Assembly (NCBI RefSeq): GCF_040183065.1 | Contig: NC_091120.1 | Coordinates: forward strand, 186,489,627-186,553,626 | Direction of reading: 5' to 3' | DNA from: Periplaneta americana | Lineage: Eukaryota; Arthropoda; Insecta; Blattodea; Blattidae | DNA length: 64,000 nucleotides | Part shown: positions 9,346 through 22,452 of the stretch, one piece after another | How positions within the stretch are numbered: the stretch's first letter is position 1 | Layout: every line of letters starts with the position of its first letter | Translations under genes and position numbers: made by a program | Notes under the pieces: generated by a model | The model's database searches: none | What the model saw: the letters and a program-made list of their open reading frames with translations, nothing else | Told to the model about the DNA's origin: nothing

Positions 9346-10269
9346 CAGGCTTCGAGACTTCGGACCCGATAGAGCAGTTCAGAGGGAAATCCGCATAACG
9401 GCGTACTGAGTATAGTGGTGAAGCGTACAGTGGGTGGGGGTACTGTAGAATGAATGCCAACAAATATGCAAAGGAAAACGCTCTGGATTTGAAGGTTCTG
9501 ACGAATAATTTGGTTTTCATACAAATCTATTTTCAAACTGTGTCTGAAACTATTACACGGTTAGAAAAGTCAGAGCAAAAGATGCCAGAAGCCCTCAAAT
9601 TAGTTGAGGAAATGACACAGATAATTAATGAGACACCAAGTACACCGGTTACTGAACGTGTAAAACAAAAGTGGAAATCAATTTTATTTAAAAAGTAACA
9701 GATATGGAACATTGTGTAACATAAACAGCAAATTAGTGGATATAGAGTCACCCGAGAATAAAGGACTGTCTCTTAGAGACTGCAATGATGTTAGGTTTTT
9801 TCGTTTTGCCCCTATCATGACATGCGACGTAGAGCGCAGCTTTCTACAGTACAAACTTTGGCAAATAACCGAAAAAAGATTTATGTTTGAGACACTGAGA
9901 ATGTATCTTGTAGTAGGTACATTGCAATTCGGTACTGTAACTGCACTTCCTAAAGACGACCAATATGATAAATGAAGAAATTAAAATTGCTACATGTTTA
10001 TTTCCACCATTAACACTGTGTATAATTAAACACAATTGCTTATAAAAGACAGGAGAATAAATGCTTTTCACATTCTTTTGACATTATCATTGTGTAATGT
10101 ATATTTATTTTCAGAATGTACATATGTGTGTTTTTCCCCATGCTACCGTACTCTACTCTAAATAGCAACGTTGTTACCTCAACACATCTCTATCTATATG
10201 CAGCGAGTCAATAACCTATAGTGCATGCACAGTAAACTTATTGTTTCGGGTCCAAAGTCTCGAAGCCTG
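9346..10269 (+). mobile_element. hAT-type DNA transposon, internally deleted
   Basis: TIRs CAGGCTTCGAGACTT (left) and its near-exact reverse complement (right), flanked by the 8-bp duplication ATCATCAT at 9338-9345 and 10270-10277. An 8-bp TSD with termini beginning CAGG is the hAT signature. The 924-bp body retains C-terminal transposase pieces. A subterminal TGCATGCACAGTAAAC near the right end is also found in the hAT at 57709-58848. Confidence 0.9.
9450..9975 (+). pseudogene. hAT transposase C-terminal remnant
   Basis: Two frames: 9450-9698 carries the helical segment before the C-terminus, and 9712-9975 carries MTCDVERSFLQYKLW...KRFMFETLRMYLVV, matching the [12 protein letters not shown]...[14 protein letters not shown] region of the intact transposase at 18508-19992. 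The Glu of VERSF is the third catalytic acid in hAT enzymes. The N-terminal and central parts are deleted. Confidence 0.8.
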
Positions 10270-10368
10270 ATCATCATACATTTTATGCATTCTCAAGCGA
10301 TTTAGTTTCACATGTTATCATTAGGGGCTGTGTTCTGTTTTAGGGTGTACGGAGATAAGATTAGTTGT

Positions 10369-10655
10369 GGTCAGGCCTCCGGCCTGTCACGCAGCAGCCC
10401 GGGTTCGAGTCCCGGTCAGGTCTGATATTTTTCATTGAAAAAAATCCATAGTGACCCTTGTGGCGGACAAGGTAGCAGCTGGGGTTTTTCTCGAAGTTCT
10501 CCCGTTTCCTCACATTTGGCATCTACATACATCATTCCGGCACCATTTCTCCATTTCATAATTCTATAGCGTTTTCCGATCCGGTTGGCGAAACACGGAG
10601 GGTGCTAGTCTAGGGACAAGAGGGGGTTGCCTGCTCGAAACCTCCATTGCGTTTC
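10369..10655 (+). mobile_element. tRNA-derived SINE (family B), 12-bp target duplication
   Basis: Flanked by AAGATTAGTTGT at 10357-10368 and 10656-10667. The head has GGTTCGAGTCCCGGTCAGG (B-box and T-arm), and the body continues to CTCGAAACCTCC. The same family occurs at 36305-37260, where it is split by a TIR element. Confidence 0.85.
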
Positions 10656-10857
10656 AAGATTAGTTGTTCGTAGACTATATTGGCGTGACGTCATGTTGGC
10701 GCGTGACACAGGTAGGTAAGCCTACTATGGGAAACAATTGAATCTTGTTTGTTCTGCAGTTGACATTTTATTGATGATTCAGAATTACACCTTGGAGACT
10801 GTTGAAAATGAATTACATGTAACTGTACACATCTACATTTATTAACATATATCTTGA

Positions 10858-10921
10858 TCAGGACAGGAACCAATGGAGGGCGGCAGTGAACATCCGGGTT
10901 CTCTAAAATCCATTTGTAAGT
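10858..10921 (+). mobile_element. short 3'-end fragment of RTE-type LINE
   Basis: Reads like the last codons and 3' UTR of the RTE LINE (GACAGGAACCAATGGAG..., ending CCATTTGTAAGTAAG), the reverse complement of the sequence starting the copies at 22.45 kb and 41.0 kb. Confidence 0.7.
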
Positions 10922-12045
10922 AAGGGTACGTACAAGTTGGAGCGACGATAAACGATAAAAGAAGCAGCGATGCTATATCAGAGAGAATTGAAGCATGCAT
11001 TGTTATTGAGGTGTGCATATTGGAGTAACGTTAAAAGCACAGTCTAATATATACAGACACGAAGCTCAATACTTAGTAAATATGCAAACATTAGATAGTT
11101 GCTCACCACTAGGATCGCTAATATCGGTTCATTACAGGCAATGCAAAATAGTACCGGCACAGTCTATTGTTTCTAGCATCCTCAAAACTCAAGCTTCGTG
11201 ACTATATAGTAGACTGTGATAAAAGCGACGAAAAAGAAAAATCCCATTTCCTTCGCTCTTGTCGTTCATATGATCTCTGATTAAGATTATATTAATCTGT
11301 ATAATTACCGATGGTTATCAATATATCCGAATATTTATCGATTTATTATTATTTCGGCATATTAAATTAATTATTATACATATTTACAAATTGATCAGTT
11401 GTGTATTTATTCGTGATACGTTATGTGATCACAAGAACCAATCACAACACAGTGAATTTATACTAGATTTGGGATCAGAAACGGCTTCAATTTTGTACGT
11501 ATTTAAGTTCTGTTAACCTTGAACCTAGCAGCTGATATTTCCTATATATCTTCTTTCATTAAATGGATATATAGAATATCTTCTACAGATAAATCAAAAT
11601 GTTGAACTTGATAGATAGAACCTGATTCTTTCAAAAACAGTGGAATAGCAAACGATACATGGGAAATATTTAATTATACAGTCAAAACTGGCCTTAAATA
11701 TCAAAATCAGACATAGAACATCAAAAAGAATTTCTTCAATATTTGTGTATCATGTTGGTCATGCCAACATCCGTTTCAACAATATTTCAAAGCGTTTCTT
11801 GAAAAAAGTTAGAGTGAAAGTAGGAGATAATTTTCTTTTGATACGTTGCGAATGTACCTTGTAATTCGGTGCGTTGAATTGTGAAGAAATGTATTTTATG
11901 TAAGAACTGTATATTTTTCCTTTTCTGCCCACATACAAATGATTATTTTATATTGTTAAAACTTGTAGGCCTACAGTAGCCTATAATGTAAATTGAAACG
12001 TATAATGTTAGGCAATTATGTTTTGTACTAAAAGTGTATTTTACA
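10922..12045. other. no feature seen
   Basis: Over 1.1 kb of AT-rich sequence without convincing coding frames, TIRs or matches to other parts of the window. Confidence 0.5.
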
Positions 12046-12166
12046 TACAGTGGAAACCTCTATTATCCGTGGTAATGAAGGTGGTAGGCTGAATGGTTAA
12101 TCGAAAAAAATCTAATAATCCGTACCATAAAATAAGATTTTCGTAAATTTAATGAATAATCCTTAC

Positions 12167-13281
12167 GGGCTATTCCATCTCAAATCGACCGAAATATAGA
12201 GAAAATTGACCTTACAATTTTAAAATACAATGAAACTTTTTCTGTCCGTTGACAACTGTGATACAATGCTTTGTGCAAAGTTTGAGGCATCAGGACTTCA
12301 TAGTGTTTAAATTTAAAATTTAAATTTATAGTATTTTCATAAAATTAGCAACTTCAAACTGTTGTGGCTCCGAAACCCTTTCACCCAATGATCAAAATCA
12401 TGGTTTATTTTGATGCTGAGAAATTATAGTTTATATTGACATGTGAACAGTTTTTCTTACTTTTTATGGAAATGGAGAAATTTAGATTTTTCTTCATTAA
12501 GACGCCTTTGCCCACGAAAAAAAATATTTTTAAAATATAATATGGTTAGATTCCGCATTGAAAGTACAAATAAACATATATTTTCTACTGGTGCACCGTT
12601 TATAAGAAAGTATTGAAAATATCAATTGAAGAAAATAAATAATACGCGAGTGAACTAACCAGCTGACTGTAGGTAGTCCAGACAAGCAAGGCTAGGAGAC
12701 AAACACGTGATGTATCGTCTAGCAGTCATGGCTGGGCTAGCTTTATCACAAGTTTTCATAAACAATGCTCGCTTATCTTCAGCTCTCGGCCAGTGTGTGG
12801 GGTACTGCACCGTTCAAGTCTAGGCGTGTGAAAATAATTTATTTAGTACCCTCGAAACTTATTGCCGAGACACTAAGCAAACAATGCCGAATCCCTCTTA
12901 ATAATGCAAGGTTTTTTCTCAATATTATTTACATTTTTACAAATGGGCGAAAAGCCTAAAAGTAAGTAAAATCAGATTATCTGTCTCTCTGTATACAATA
13001 AAAATAAGTATTACTTCTTACCATAACTTACTAAATGTCAGCTTCAAAATGAGCTCCCGTTCAATTTTCTGCAGTAAATGGTTCCAGAGTTCTGAGCGCT
13101 GAAAGAGGCTTGTTTTTATAAAATACGCTAAATTTGTCGCTCAATAGTACGAAAACCGTTTGACTTTCGATAGTATATTTTTGAAAATGCACTCTCCTCA
13201 GCACCTTGTATAAATCGGGAAGAAATTAGAGTATTAAAAAATGCGAGGTTTTTTACTGATCGATTTCATATGGAATGGCCC
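12167..13281. mobile_element. 1.1-kb TIR element, unknown superfamily
   Basis: Ends GGGCTATTCCATCTCAAATC and the reverse complement of GGGCCATTCCATATGAAATC, flanked by TTAC on both sides (12163-12166, 13282-13285). No transposase frame recognised. It is nested inside the pogo-like element. Confidence 0.65.
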
Positions 13282-13307
13282 TTACACTTTCGTAATTTCC
13301 TCTATGG

Positions 13308-13459
13308 CAGCGTTGTCAGACACAGCCAAACGGAGCGGAGCGCTCCACTATAACTCGTTGCGTGCTCCGGTGCTTCCACAGACATAAGCAAGTTCACGCT
13401 CCGACTGGACGTCTCTAGCACCACAACCGGTTTCGGAGCTTACAACTCTGACACTACTG
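13308..13459. mobile_element. 152-bp hAT-type MITE
   Basis: TSD CTCTATGG at 13300-13307 and 13460-13467. Ends CAGCGTTGTCAGA and the reverse complement of CAGTAGTGTCAGA. Unusually GC-rich interior (GGAGCGGAGCGCTCC palindrome) compared with its surroundings. Confidence 0.85.
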
Positions 13460-14002
13460 CTCTATGGTCTTGTATTGAACACGCCAGGTAGTGGATCACA
13501 AGTTCATTGACTTATGTCTGGTTGTTAACAACGGACATTTAAGGGTCAAGGAAACACTTTATAATGACTGTCTGTAGAAATATATAAATAGTGGAGGTCT
13601 CGTGTTGTAGATTTACATACTTCATAGACTTTATCCTTGATTTTTATTAAATTGCAAACAGTTGTGACTCCAATCTCGTATTCTAAGATGAGCCACAGTT
13701 TCTCATTCCCCAAACCACTCAGTTATTGCAATTTTTATCCTAGAATAACACGATTTATTTTGATACTCCAAGAAGACATTTTATATAGAAGTTATACAGT
13801 ACGACAACTCGAACATTAGATCATACTGTGTAAAGGTATAAAGTCTTGTAATACCTTTCTCTAATAAAAAAAAATAACATTCTAATAATTTACAGTACTT
13901 CATATATTTCTGTAGCACAAAAAAAAAAAAAAAAGAGAGAAAGACAGTCGGATAATCAGCCAATCAGTTAATAGGGAGACGGATGTTCGGGATTCTACTG
14001 TA

Positions 14003-14340
14003 TTATATTTGTAAACGTGAACATTTATCTTGTGTCCTACTGTGACTGAATGTTTACATGTTGAGGCAAGGAGTAACTGCAGTTTCAATCTCCCATCCCT
14101 CCTCGATCTACAAAACGCAGTGATTCGTGCGTTCGTAACAATGAGTTTCAGTATACTGGGCCACAGTCTGATTTTTAATAATATTGACATGTTAATACAT
14201 ACTTACATAATCTATTAATTAACAAAGGCGTAAATATATAGACATTATTGGTTGAATAGGATGTCTCTAAATAAATTGAAACAACCCAACCTACATAGTC
14301 GCTCAGATGTATGCAGATAACGTCAGCGATTAGCCTATTT
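14003..14340. other. no feature seen
   Basis: Unremarkable sequence up to the left part of element P. Confidence 0.5.
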
Positions 14341-14370
14341 TTAAAGTACAAGTCTCGACAATATTACTAT

Positions 14371-14545
14371 GCTTCGTTCTATAATGTCTGACAGGAGAAG
14401 TAAACATTGCCGGCAGAGAAGGAGAGAAGTATAATTGCTATTCATCCAATTCCAGAAGTCTTATTCCACGTTTGACTTGAAGTTGGGTGGAGGTAGAACG
14501 CTGCAGACCGCCCAACTTAAAGTCAAGCTTGAAATGAGACCTCTG

Positions 14546-14548
<3 letters not shown>
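14371..14548. mobile_element. element P, copy 1, left part
   Basis: 14371-14465 is an inverted match to 16850-16950 (TCTGACAGGAGAAGTAAACA and flanks). 14455-14548 matches 47998-48090 directly, including an internal hairpin around AAGTTGGG...CCCAACTT. At CTCTGTCA (14541-14548) the copy is broken by the TA/SINE stack and resumes at 16844 with the same CTCTGTCA, which therefore acts as the duplicated target. Confidence 0.65.

Positions 14549-14594
<46 letters not shown>
14549..14594. repeat. (TA)n microsatellite, left half
   Basis: Alternating TA run cut by the SINE insertion; the other half is at 16706-16762. Confidence 0.95.
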
Positions 14595-14599
<5 letters not shown>

Positions 14600-14639
14600 A
14601 AGGTAAAGGTATCCCCGTAACATGCCATGAAGACACTTG

Positions 14640-14890
14640 AGATCTACTACTGCTGCCACCACCAACTACTACTACTACTACTACCACCACCAACTACTAC
14701 TACTACCACCACCAACTACTACTACTACTACCACCAACTACTACTACTACCACCACCAACTACTACTACTACTACCACCAACTACTACTACTACCACCAC
14801 CAACTACTACTACTACCACCACCAACTACTACTACTACTACCACCAACTACTACTACTACCACCACCAACTACTATTACTACCACCACCA

Positions 14891-14921
<31 letters not shown>

Positions 14922-15247
14922 ATTACTACTACTACAACCACCAACTACTACTACTACTACTACTACTACCACAACCAACTACTACTACTACCACCACCAA
15001 CTACTACTACTACTACCACCAACTACTACTACTACTACCACCACAAACTACTACTACTACCACCACCAACTACTACTACTACCACCAACTACTACTACTA
15101 CCACCACCAACTACTACTACTACCACCACCACCAACTACTACTACTACCACCACCAACTACTACTACCACCACCAACTACTGCTACTACTACTACCACCA
15201 CCAACTACTACTACTACCACCACCAACTACTACTACTACCACCACCA

Positions 15248-15278
<31 letters not shown>

Positions 15279-15347
15279 ACTACTACTACTACTACTACCA
15301 CCAACTACTACTACTACTACCACCAACTACTACTACTACCACCACCA

Positions 15348-15378
<31 letters not shown>

Positions 15379-15574
15379 ACTACTACTACTACTACCACCA
15401 ACTACTACTACTACTACTACCACCAACTACTACTACTACTACCACCACCAACTACTACTACTACCACCACCAACTACTACTACTACTACCACCACCTACT
15501 ACTACCACCACCTACTACTACTACCACCACCAACTACTACTACTACCACCACCAACTACTACTACTACTACTAC
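14640..15574. repeat. compound (ACT)n/(ACC)n minisatellite
   Basis: About 50 irregular units of the form CAACTACTACTAC(TAC)nCACCAC. All forward frames are open and predict Thr-, Tyr/His- or Leu/Pro-only products, an artefact of codon periodicity, not genes. It continues at 16415 after the hAT insertion. Confidence 0.95.
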
Positions 15575-16414
15575 CATTGGCGTAGCGCCAATGTAAGCTA
15601 AAAAGCTTAGCTTCCCCAGTTAATAATAATTTCATAATAAACCTGCAGTTTATGAAGAAAATTATTTATTAATTTTAATAGAATTTATATTTACGTGTTA
15701 AATATTGTGATGCGGCAGCTCAGGATGATTTGTGATGCAGCAGTAAACAAGAAGCCTGCACACACCAGCTTCAAAGCAGACCGGTTTCTTCTGTGTAATC
15801 CACCCCGCAGATTTTCCACCCCTTCCTATGCTACCCTAGTCGCAAGGCTCGCAAGAAGCTAGCTTTAACATTTAAAATAAGTAGTTTCCGAGTTATCCCT
15901 TTTCGTCAGTTGTGTTCAGTTGAAGTGTTAGTGTGCATTGTGGCTGATATAATAAATAATGAGCGAAATGACAGTTCCTGACACTAATTTACTTGAATGT
16001 TTTTAGGACAATTGTATTATCAAAACTGACTTACGAACAAAAGTGTGATTTAAAAAACAAATGACCGACTCCCTTGCTGTCAATAAAGGACACAACCAAA
16101 AGACAGACGCATACTTACGTAATGATACTAATATTGTGATTTCTCTAAGTATGACAGGGAGTGAGCTAATGTTATACGTATACGTGTCTATTTGTTAGAG
16201 ATATGTGTAAACCGTAAAATCATATTTTATTACATATCATTTGAGGTCATGCCTTATTGGTGTTACTTACGATGTTCCAACCAATCTTCGCCTGCTGACT
16301 TGACATTGACTACTATTTATTTTAAGACTGTACTTTTGTAATACGTTTTCTCATATTGCATGAAAGACAACTTGAGTTAGCTTCCCCTACTCAAAATTGC
16401 ATGCTACGCCACTG
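15575..16414. mobile_element. hAT-type non-autonomous element inside the minisatellite
   Basis: Ends CATTGGCGTAGC and the reverse complement of CAGTGGCGTAGC, with a subterminal AAGCTTAGCTTCCCC / GTTAGCTTCCCC similarity at both ends. The 8-bp flanks ACTACTAC are identical (15567-15574, 16415-16422), though within an ACT repeat this is weak evidence. No transposase frame. Confidence 0.75.
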
Positions 16415-16436
16415 ACTACTACTACTACTACCACCA

Positions 16437-16476
<40 letters not shown>

Positions 16477-16487
16477 ACTACCACCCC
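16415..16487. repeat. (ACT)n/(ACC)n minisatellite, right remainder
   Basis: Same units as 14640-15574, separated from it by the hAT insertion. Confidence 0.9.
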
Positions 16488-16703
16488 GGAGGTAGAGCCC
16501 CATGCTTTCCATGACCTCGGCACTAGAATGAGGTGGTGTGGTCGGCACCACGCTCTGACCCCTTTTACCCCCGGGAAAGATCCGGTACTCAATTTTGTAG
16601 GAGGCTGAGTAAACCTCGGGGCCGTTCCTGTCACCACCTGGGATCGAACCCCGGACCTTCCAGTCCGTAGCCAGCTGCTCTACCAACTGAGCTACCCGGC
16701 CGC

Positions 16704-16705
<2 letters not shown>

Positions 16706-16762
<57 letters not shown>
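16706..16762. repeat. (TA)n microsatellite, right half
   Basis: Continuation of the tract at 14549-14594. Confidence 0.95.
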
Positions 16763-16767
<5 letters not shown>

Positions 16768-16843
16768 AATGTACCGATGTACATATGATATTTCCATGCA
16801 GATATGCTGCGTCATCATACGATGAAAGAGTAATGGAACGGAG
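16763..16843 (-). mobile_element. fragment of the 34.5-kb SINE (family D), minus strand
   Basis: Matches the reverse complement of the SINE body at 34949-35030 (TTAATGTACCGATGTACATA, then GATATTTCCATGCAGATAT, then CGGAGAAA). The tRNA-like head is missing. The flanking CTCTGTCA repeats suggest this SINE, with its TA tail, started the insertion stack in element P. Confidence 0.75.
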
Positions 16844-17620
16844 AAACATTCTCTCTGTCATTGGTTAAATAGTAATTATACTCCTCTCCCCTCTGCCGGC
16901 ATGTTTACTTCTCCTGTCAGACATAATGAAACGAAATATAGTTCGACGAGACGATCGGCTGGTTTCGCATTGGAACATGGGGCTGCTGCGACGTTTGTCT
17001 GTTTACAACTTTGTATCTATAAACCACTAGAATGTCTCGTTGATCCTGCCACGGAACGCATGGATACGTCTTGTCGCTTAAAGTAAGTGCGCCGCTGTGC
17101 ATTCAAGTGGGGCCATCTCTCTTCCGTAGCGCTGATTTCTTAGTTCGTTAAGAGCTGCCGACCATGTCTGTGTGTTGTTCGGAGTGTTTCAGTGTTTCAC
17201 AGTGTCTTTCAAGCATGGAAATATTCTTGCAAAACGTTTATTTAACGATGAATAGGAAGATAATTATTTGTTTTGTGTAATGTGAAGAATATTAGATATT
17301 TAATTAGTTCAAAGATTCTTAAGAGTGTCTTACAACACAACATGCAACCATACGACTCGTCCTACCACAAAGACTAGCCTAGCATACAATAACAGGTAAG
17401 TTAGATATGTTCTAAATTAATTTATTTTGAAGAAATATATAAAAATGTTGGTTATACGAGCCACGTATTTCTATAATACAATGAGGATCAAGAAAGGAGT
17501 AATGGAAGTGACGGCTTTTACGCGGCTTTTTAAATAAGGATAGTTTTATAAGGTTAAAACAGTGTTTTGGTTTTTAGTTTTCGGAAATGATGGCAACATG
17601 TTTTTTTTTTTTTATTAACA
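16844..17620. mobile_element. element P, copy 1, middle part
   Basis: Matches 48085-48680 and 52620-52715 with few changes. Contains GTTGATCCTGCC at 17039-17050 and a T-rich end. No open frame is conserved between the copies. The match is interrupted here by the 17621-20889 insertion and resumes near 21130. Confidence 0.7.
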
Positions 17621-18033
17621 ACTAGCTGTACCCGTGCGCTCCGCTGCACCCGTTAGAAATAAATATAAAGTAATTACATAATTAAAATAGGACGTTTGAT
17701 CCAGGGAACATTCGTGTTTGATAGAAGGATAAATCGTTTAATATGTTACTTAATTGAAATTGTATTTAAATAATTAAAATGCGATCATTTTGGTCCAGAG
17801 ACACTTATTTGGTGCAATGACAATTCCTTTAACGTGTTTCTTAATTTTTATTACATGCAACCATAGTTTAATGAACATTGACATCATTTAGATTTAATGT
17901 GTACATAAACATTATTTACAACATGCAACCATACAGGAAACGAATATTCAGAATAGCCTATCAAGTTTTCTATGCATAAGAAGCTATTTTAATCTTGCCT
18001 GTTCTCTATTCACTCAGAAGGTACTGTAATAAC

Positions 18034-20229
<2,196 letters not shown>

Positions 20230-21129
20230 GTAATAACATTATTATGTCCATCTAGAGAAACTATACTTTCCAATGGTGAAATAATAATTAATTGTACAAA
20301 TCGGTTAATTTAGCTTCCAATATTACTTCATACTAACACACAAACATTCTCTCTAGGCTATCTTTCATAGCTTTCGATTGTTGCTGTCCAAGGCCCCTTA
20401 TAGACGAAGTCGTTTGTTTTTTAATTCATTACACGGCCTTATATGGCAGTTATTTTAATGTTAAAACTCATTTATCTCATTAAATATCAGTCCCATAAAA
20501 ATTTTTCAAGGAATAAAACTTATCGCAAATTATTTTTAAAGAAACCTTTGTTATGTAACATTTTTCATAAAAATCAATAATAAGCGAGATATTTCGATTT
20601 ATTTAATTCAGACCTCCTTATAACCCCCCTTTTAAATCATTTATTTTGAATGCCATATAGCCTAAAATCTAAGTTACAACGAACTTAATTTATATTCCAA
20701 TTTTCATCGAAATCCGTTCAGCCATTATCGCGTGAAAAGGTAACAAACAGACAGACATACAGACAGACAGACAGACAAAAATTAAAAAAAAAAAGCTATT
20801 TTCGGTTTCAGGGCGGTTAATTATATATGTTAGGACCAATTATTTTTGGAAAATAAAAAATTACCAGAAAAATTTATTATTAGTATAGATAGATTACTTG
20901 CATGATTTTACACCATTGTCTTTCAATGTTTATAATGTAATTGTTCAACTTAAGAGTTAATGATGATCTTATGATGGTTTTTTAAAAAACTGAAAACGTT
21001 TATCATGAAATAAAATAAAAATATTGTACTGTTACATCAAAACCAGATACGTTTATGACGATATATTATGAAAAACATTGATAAATCAAGACAGCTTATC
21101 GGATCCAACATGGGTATTAAATTTAAAAA

Positions 21130-22164
21130 ATATTTTTAAGATTGATTTCGCCGGGCGTTGTTACGATTGGTGGCTCGGTTTCAGTGGGGGTTGTTGTTTT
21201 TGCTTGCTGGGTCGGGGAGTTGTTTAAATATGCAAAATAAAAATATATGCATTTAAAATGGAAAATCCTGAAAAAATATGCATTAATGAAACATAAAGTT
21301 GCCTTGATTCGGACGTAAAAATCATATCCAAAATTTTACTTTTCAAATATGTCAAATCAATGAAACCAAGCAATTTCATTAAATTCCGCGGTCTAGTGAT
21401 GAACATTGCAAAATTAAAATACAGGATAGCCTACGTATATTGTACAAGAATCTTTTGTAACAATATATAGTAATTACGTGTGGCTGTATCAGACATAACA
21501 CCAGATTTTCAAGTTGTTTTTTACTCGGGTCGATAAAGAAGGTTAGAGAAAAATAATAGTTAAACATAACTTTTATTTATTATTAAGCACATACATAAAC
21601 CAAGTTCTTTACAATGAATTATTGATTGAATTGATATAGGAACAATGTAATTTAAGAGTTAACACAGTAACAGTTCATTAATATATCAAATGCTACATAC
21701 GAAGCATTACACATTGGTTCACTGAAGAGAGAAACATGTATTAAATTGATTTTCAAACAAGAGGAGCTTTTCTTTAAAACTTAACATGTACATTTTCAGA
21801 AAATGCTACAAATACAAGTCTCTGTAATAAACGAAGATTTTTCTTCTGTAAAAATGTATACGAATTGATTGCAAAAGAAAAATATCTTTAATATTTCGCC
21901 ATTGAACTTATTTTGTTCATTGCAGAAAAGTAATTTTTTTGGCCTCTGAAGTGTACAGTATTTTCATATATTGGACATGTTATGTTTGAGAAAAGCTCCA
22001 TTTAGGCGTAAAGTTGATTGTGTTACATTGAAAAAGTAACTATAGGGAAATATTTAAAGGAATAATTTTGTGTAAATACGTATTTATGTTCATAATTCTT
22101 TAAGCAAACAGCCATCGATAACGGCTAAATGACGTAACCCATCACTGCTACACTTTGTGATCAG
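21130..22164. mobile_element. element P-associated repeat, copy 1, right part
   Basis: 21130-21225 matches 52740-52845 (GATTGGTGGCTCGGTTTCAG). 21225-22164 matches 56525-57475 at about 80% by eye, including GTGTGGCTGTATCAGACATA and GACGTAACCC. Minus-strand frames here are short and not alike enough in the two copies to call a gene. Confidence 0.65.
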
Positions 22165-22250
22165 TAAGGTTCGGATAAAGTAACTGTAACACGATAGGCA
22201 GTATAGCTTCAGACTAAGTAAACACTAACCCTTCCACCAGTGGCGGCTCG
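22165..22250. mobile_element. left end of a hAT-type MITE
   Basis: TAAGGTTCGGATAAAGTAAC starts directly after GTGATCAG (22157-22164), exactly as at 57476. The right half is missing. A CAGTGGCGGCTCGTG typical of hAT termini begins at about 22240, but I find no partner end. Confidence 0.6.
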
Positions 22251-22389
22251 TGATAAAATATTATGTGTGTTCACAATTTTGTGTTCCAAAATCGAAGGGA
22301 ATTTCAAATCGTACGTTTTTAGCCTAATATGAAATGTCATGATTCCAATGTTTCACTGTCAAAAAAACCGTATATAAATTCAAAACAAC

Positions 22390-22390
<1 letters not shown>

Positions 22391-22447
<57 letters not shown>
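22391..22447. repeat. (AAT)n microsatellite (LINE tail)
   Basis: Tail of the minus-strand RTE LINE that follows. Confidence 0.95.

Positions 22448-22452
<5 letters not shown>

Larger units (their letters stand above)
12048..14000. mobile_element. pogo/Tigger-like TIR element with nested insertions
   Basis: Starts CAGTGGAAACCTCTATTATC and ends in the reverse complement of CAGTAGAATCCCGA, with TATCCG motifs further in at both ends, flanked by TA at 12046-12047 and 14001-14002. TIRs of the form CAGTRGAAYCC...TATCCG with TA duplication are typical of pogo/Tigger. No transposase frame survives. It contains the elements at 12167-13281 and 13308-13459. Confidence 0.65.
14595..16705 (-). mobile_element. 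tRNA-derived SINE (family A) expanded by a minisatellite and a hAT
   Basis: The tRNA head is at 16630-16705 on the minus strand (TAGCTCAGTTGGTAGAGCA A-box, GGTTCGATCCC B-box). The body, to about 16488, and the tail at 14595-14640 (GGGGATACCTTTACC on the minus strand) match the intact copy at 44099-44376. Between body and tail, where the intact copy has a short GTGCCCCCCAAATG stretch, lie the ACT/ACC minisatellite and a hAT insertion. It sits within a TA microsatellite. Confidence 0.8.

Noticed and set aside
14627..15601. Overlapping 319- and 324-codon open frames rich in Thr, Tyr and Leu
   Set aside because: Pure consequence of a triplet-based minisatellite; open in every forward frame, with no unique sequence or domain.
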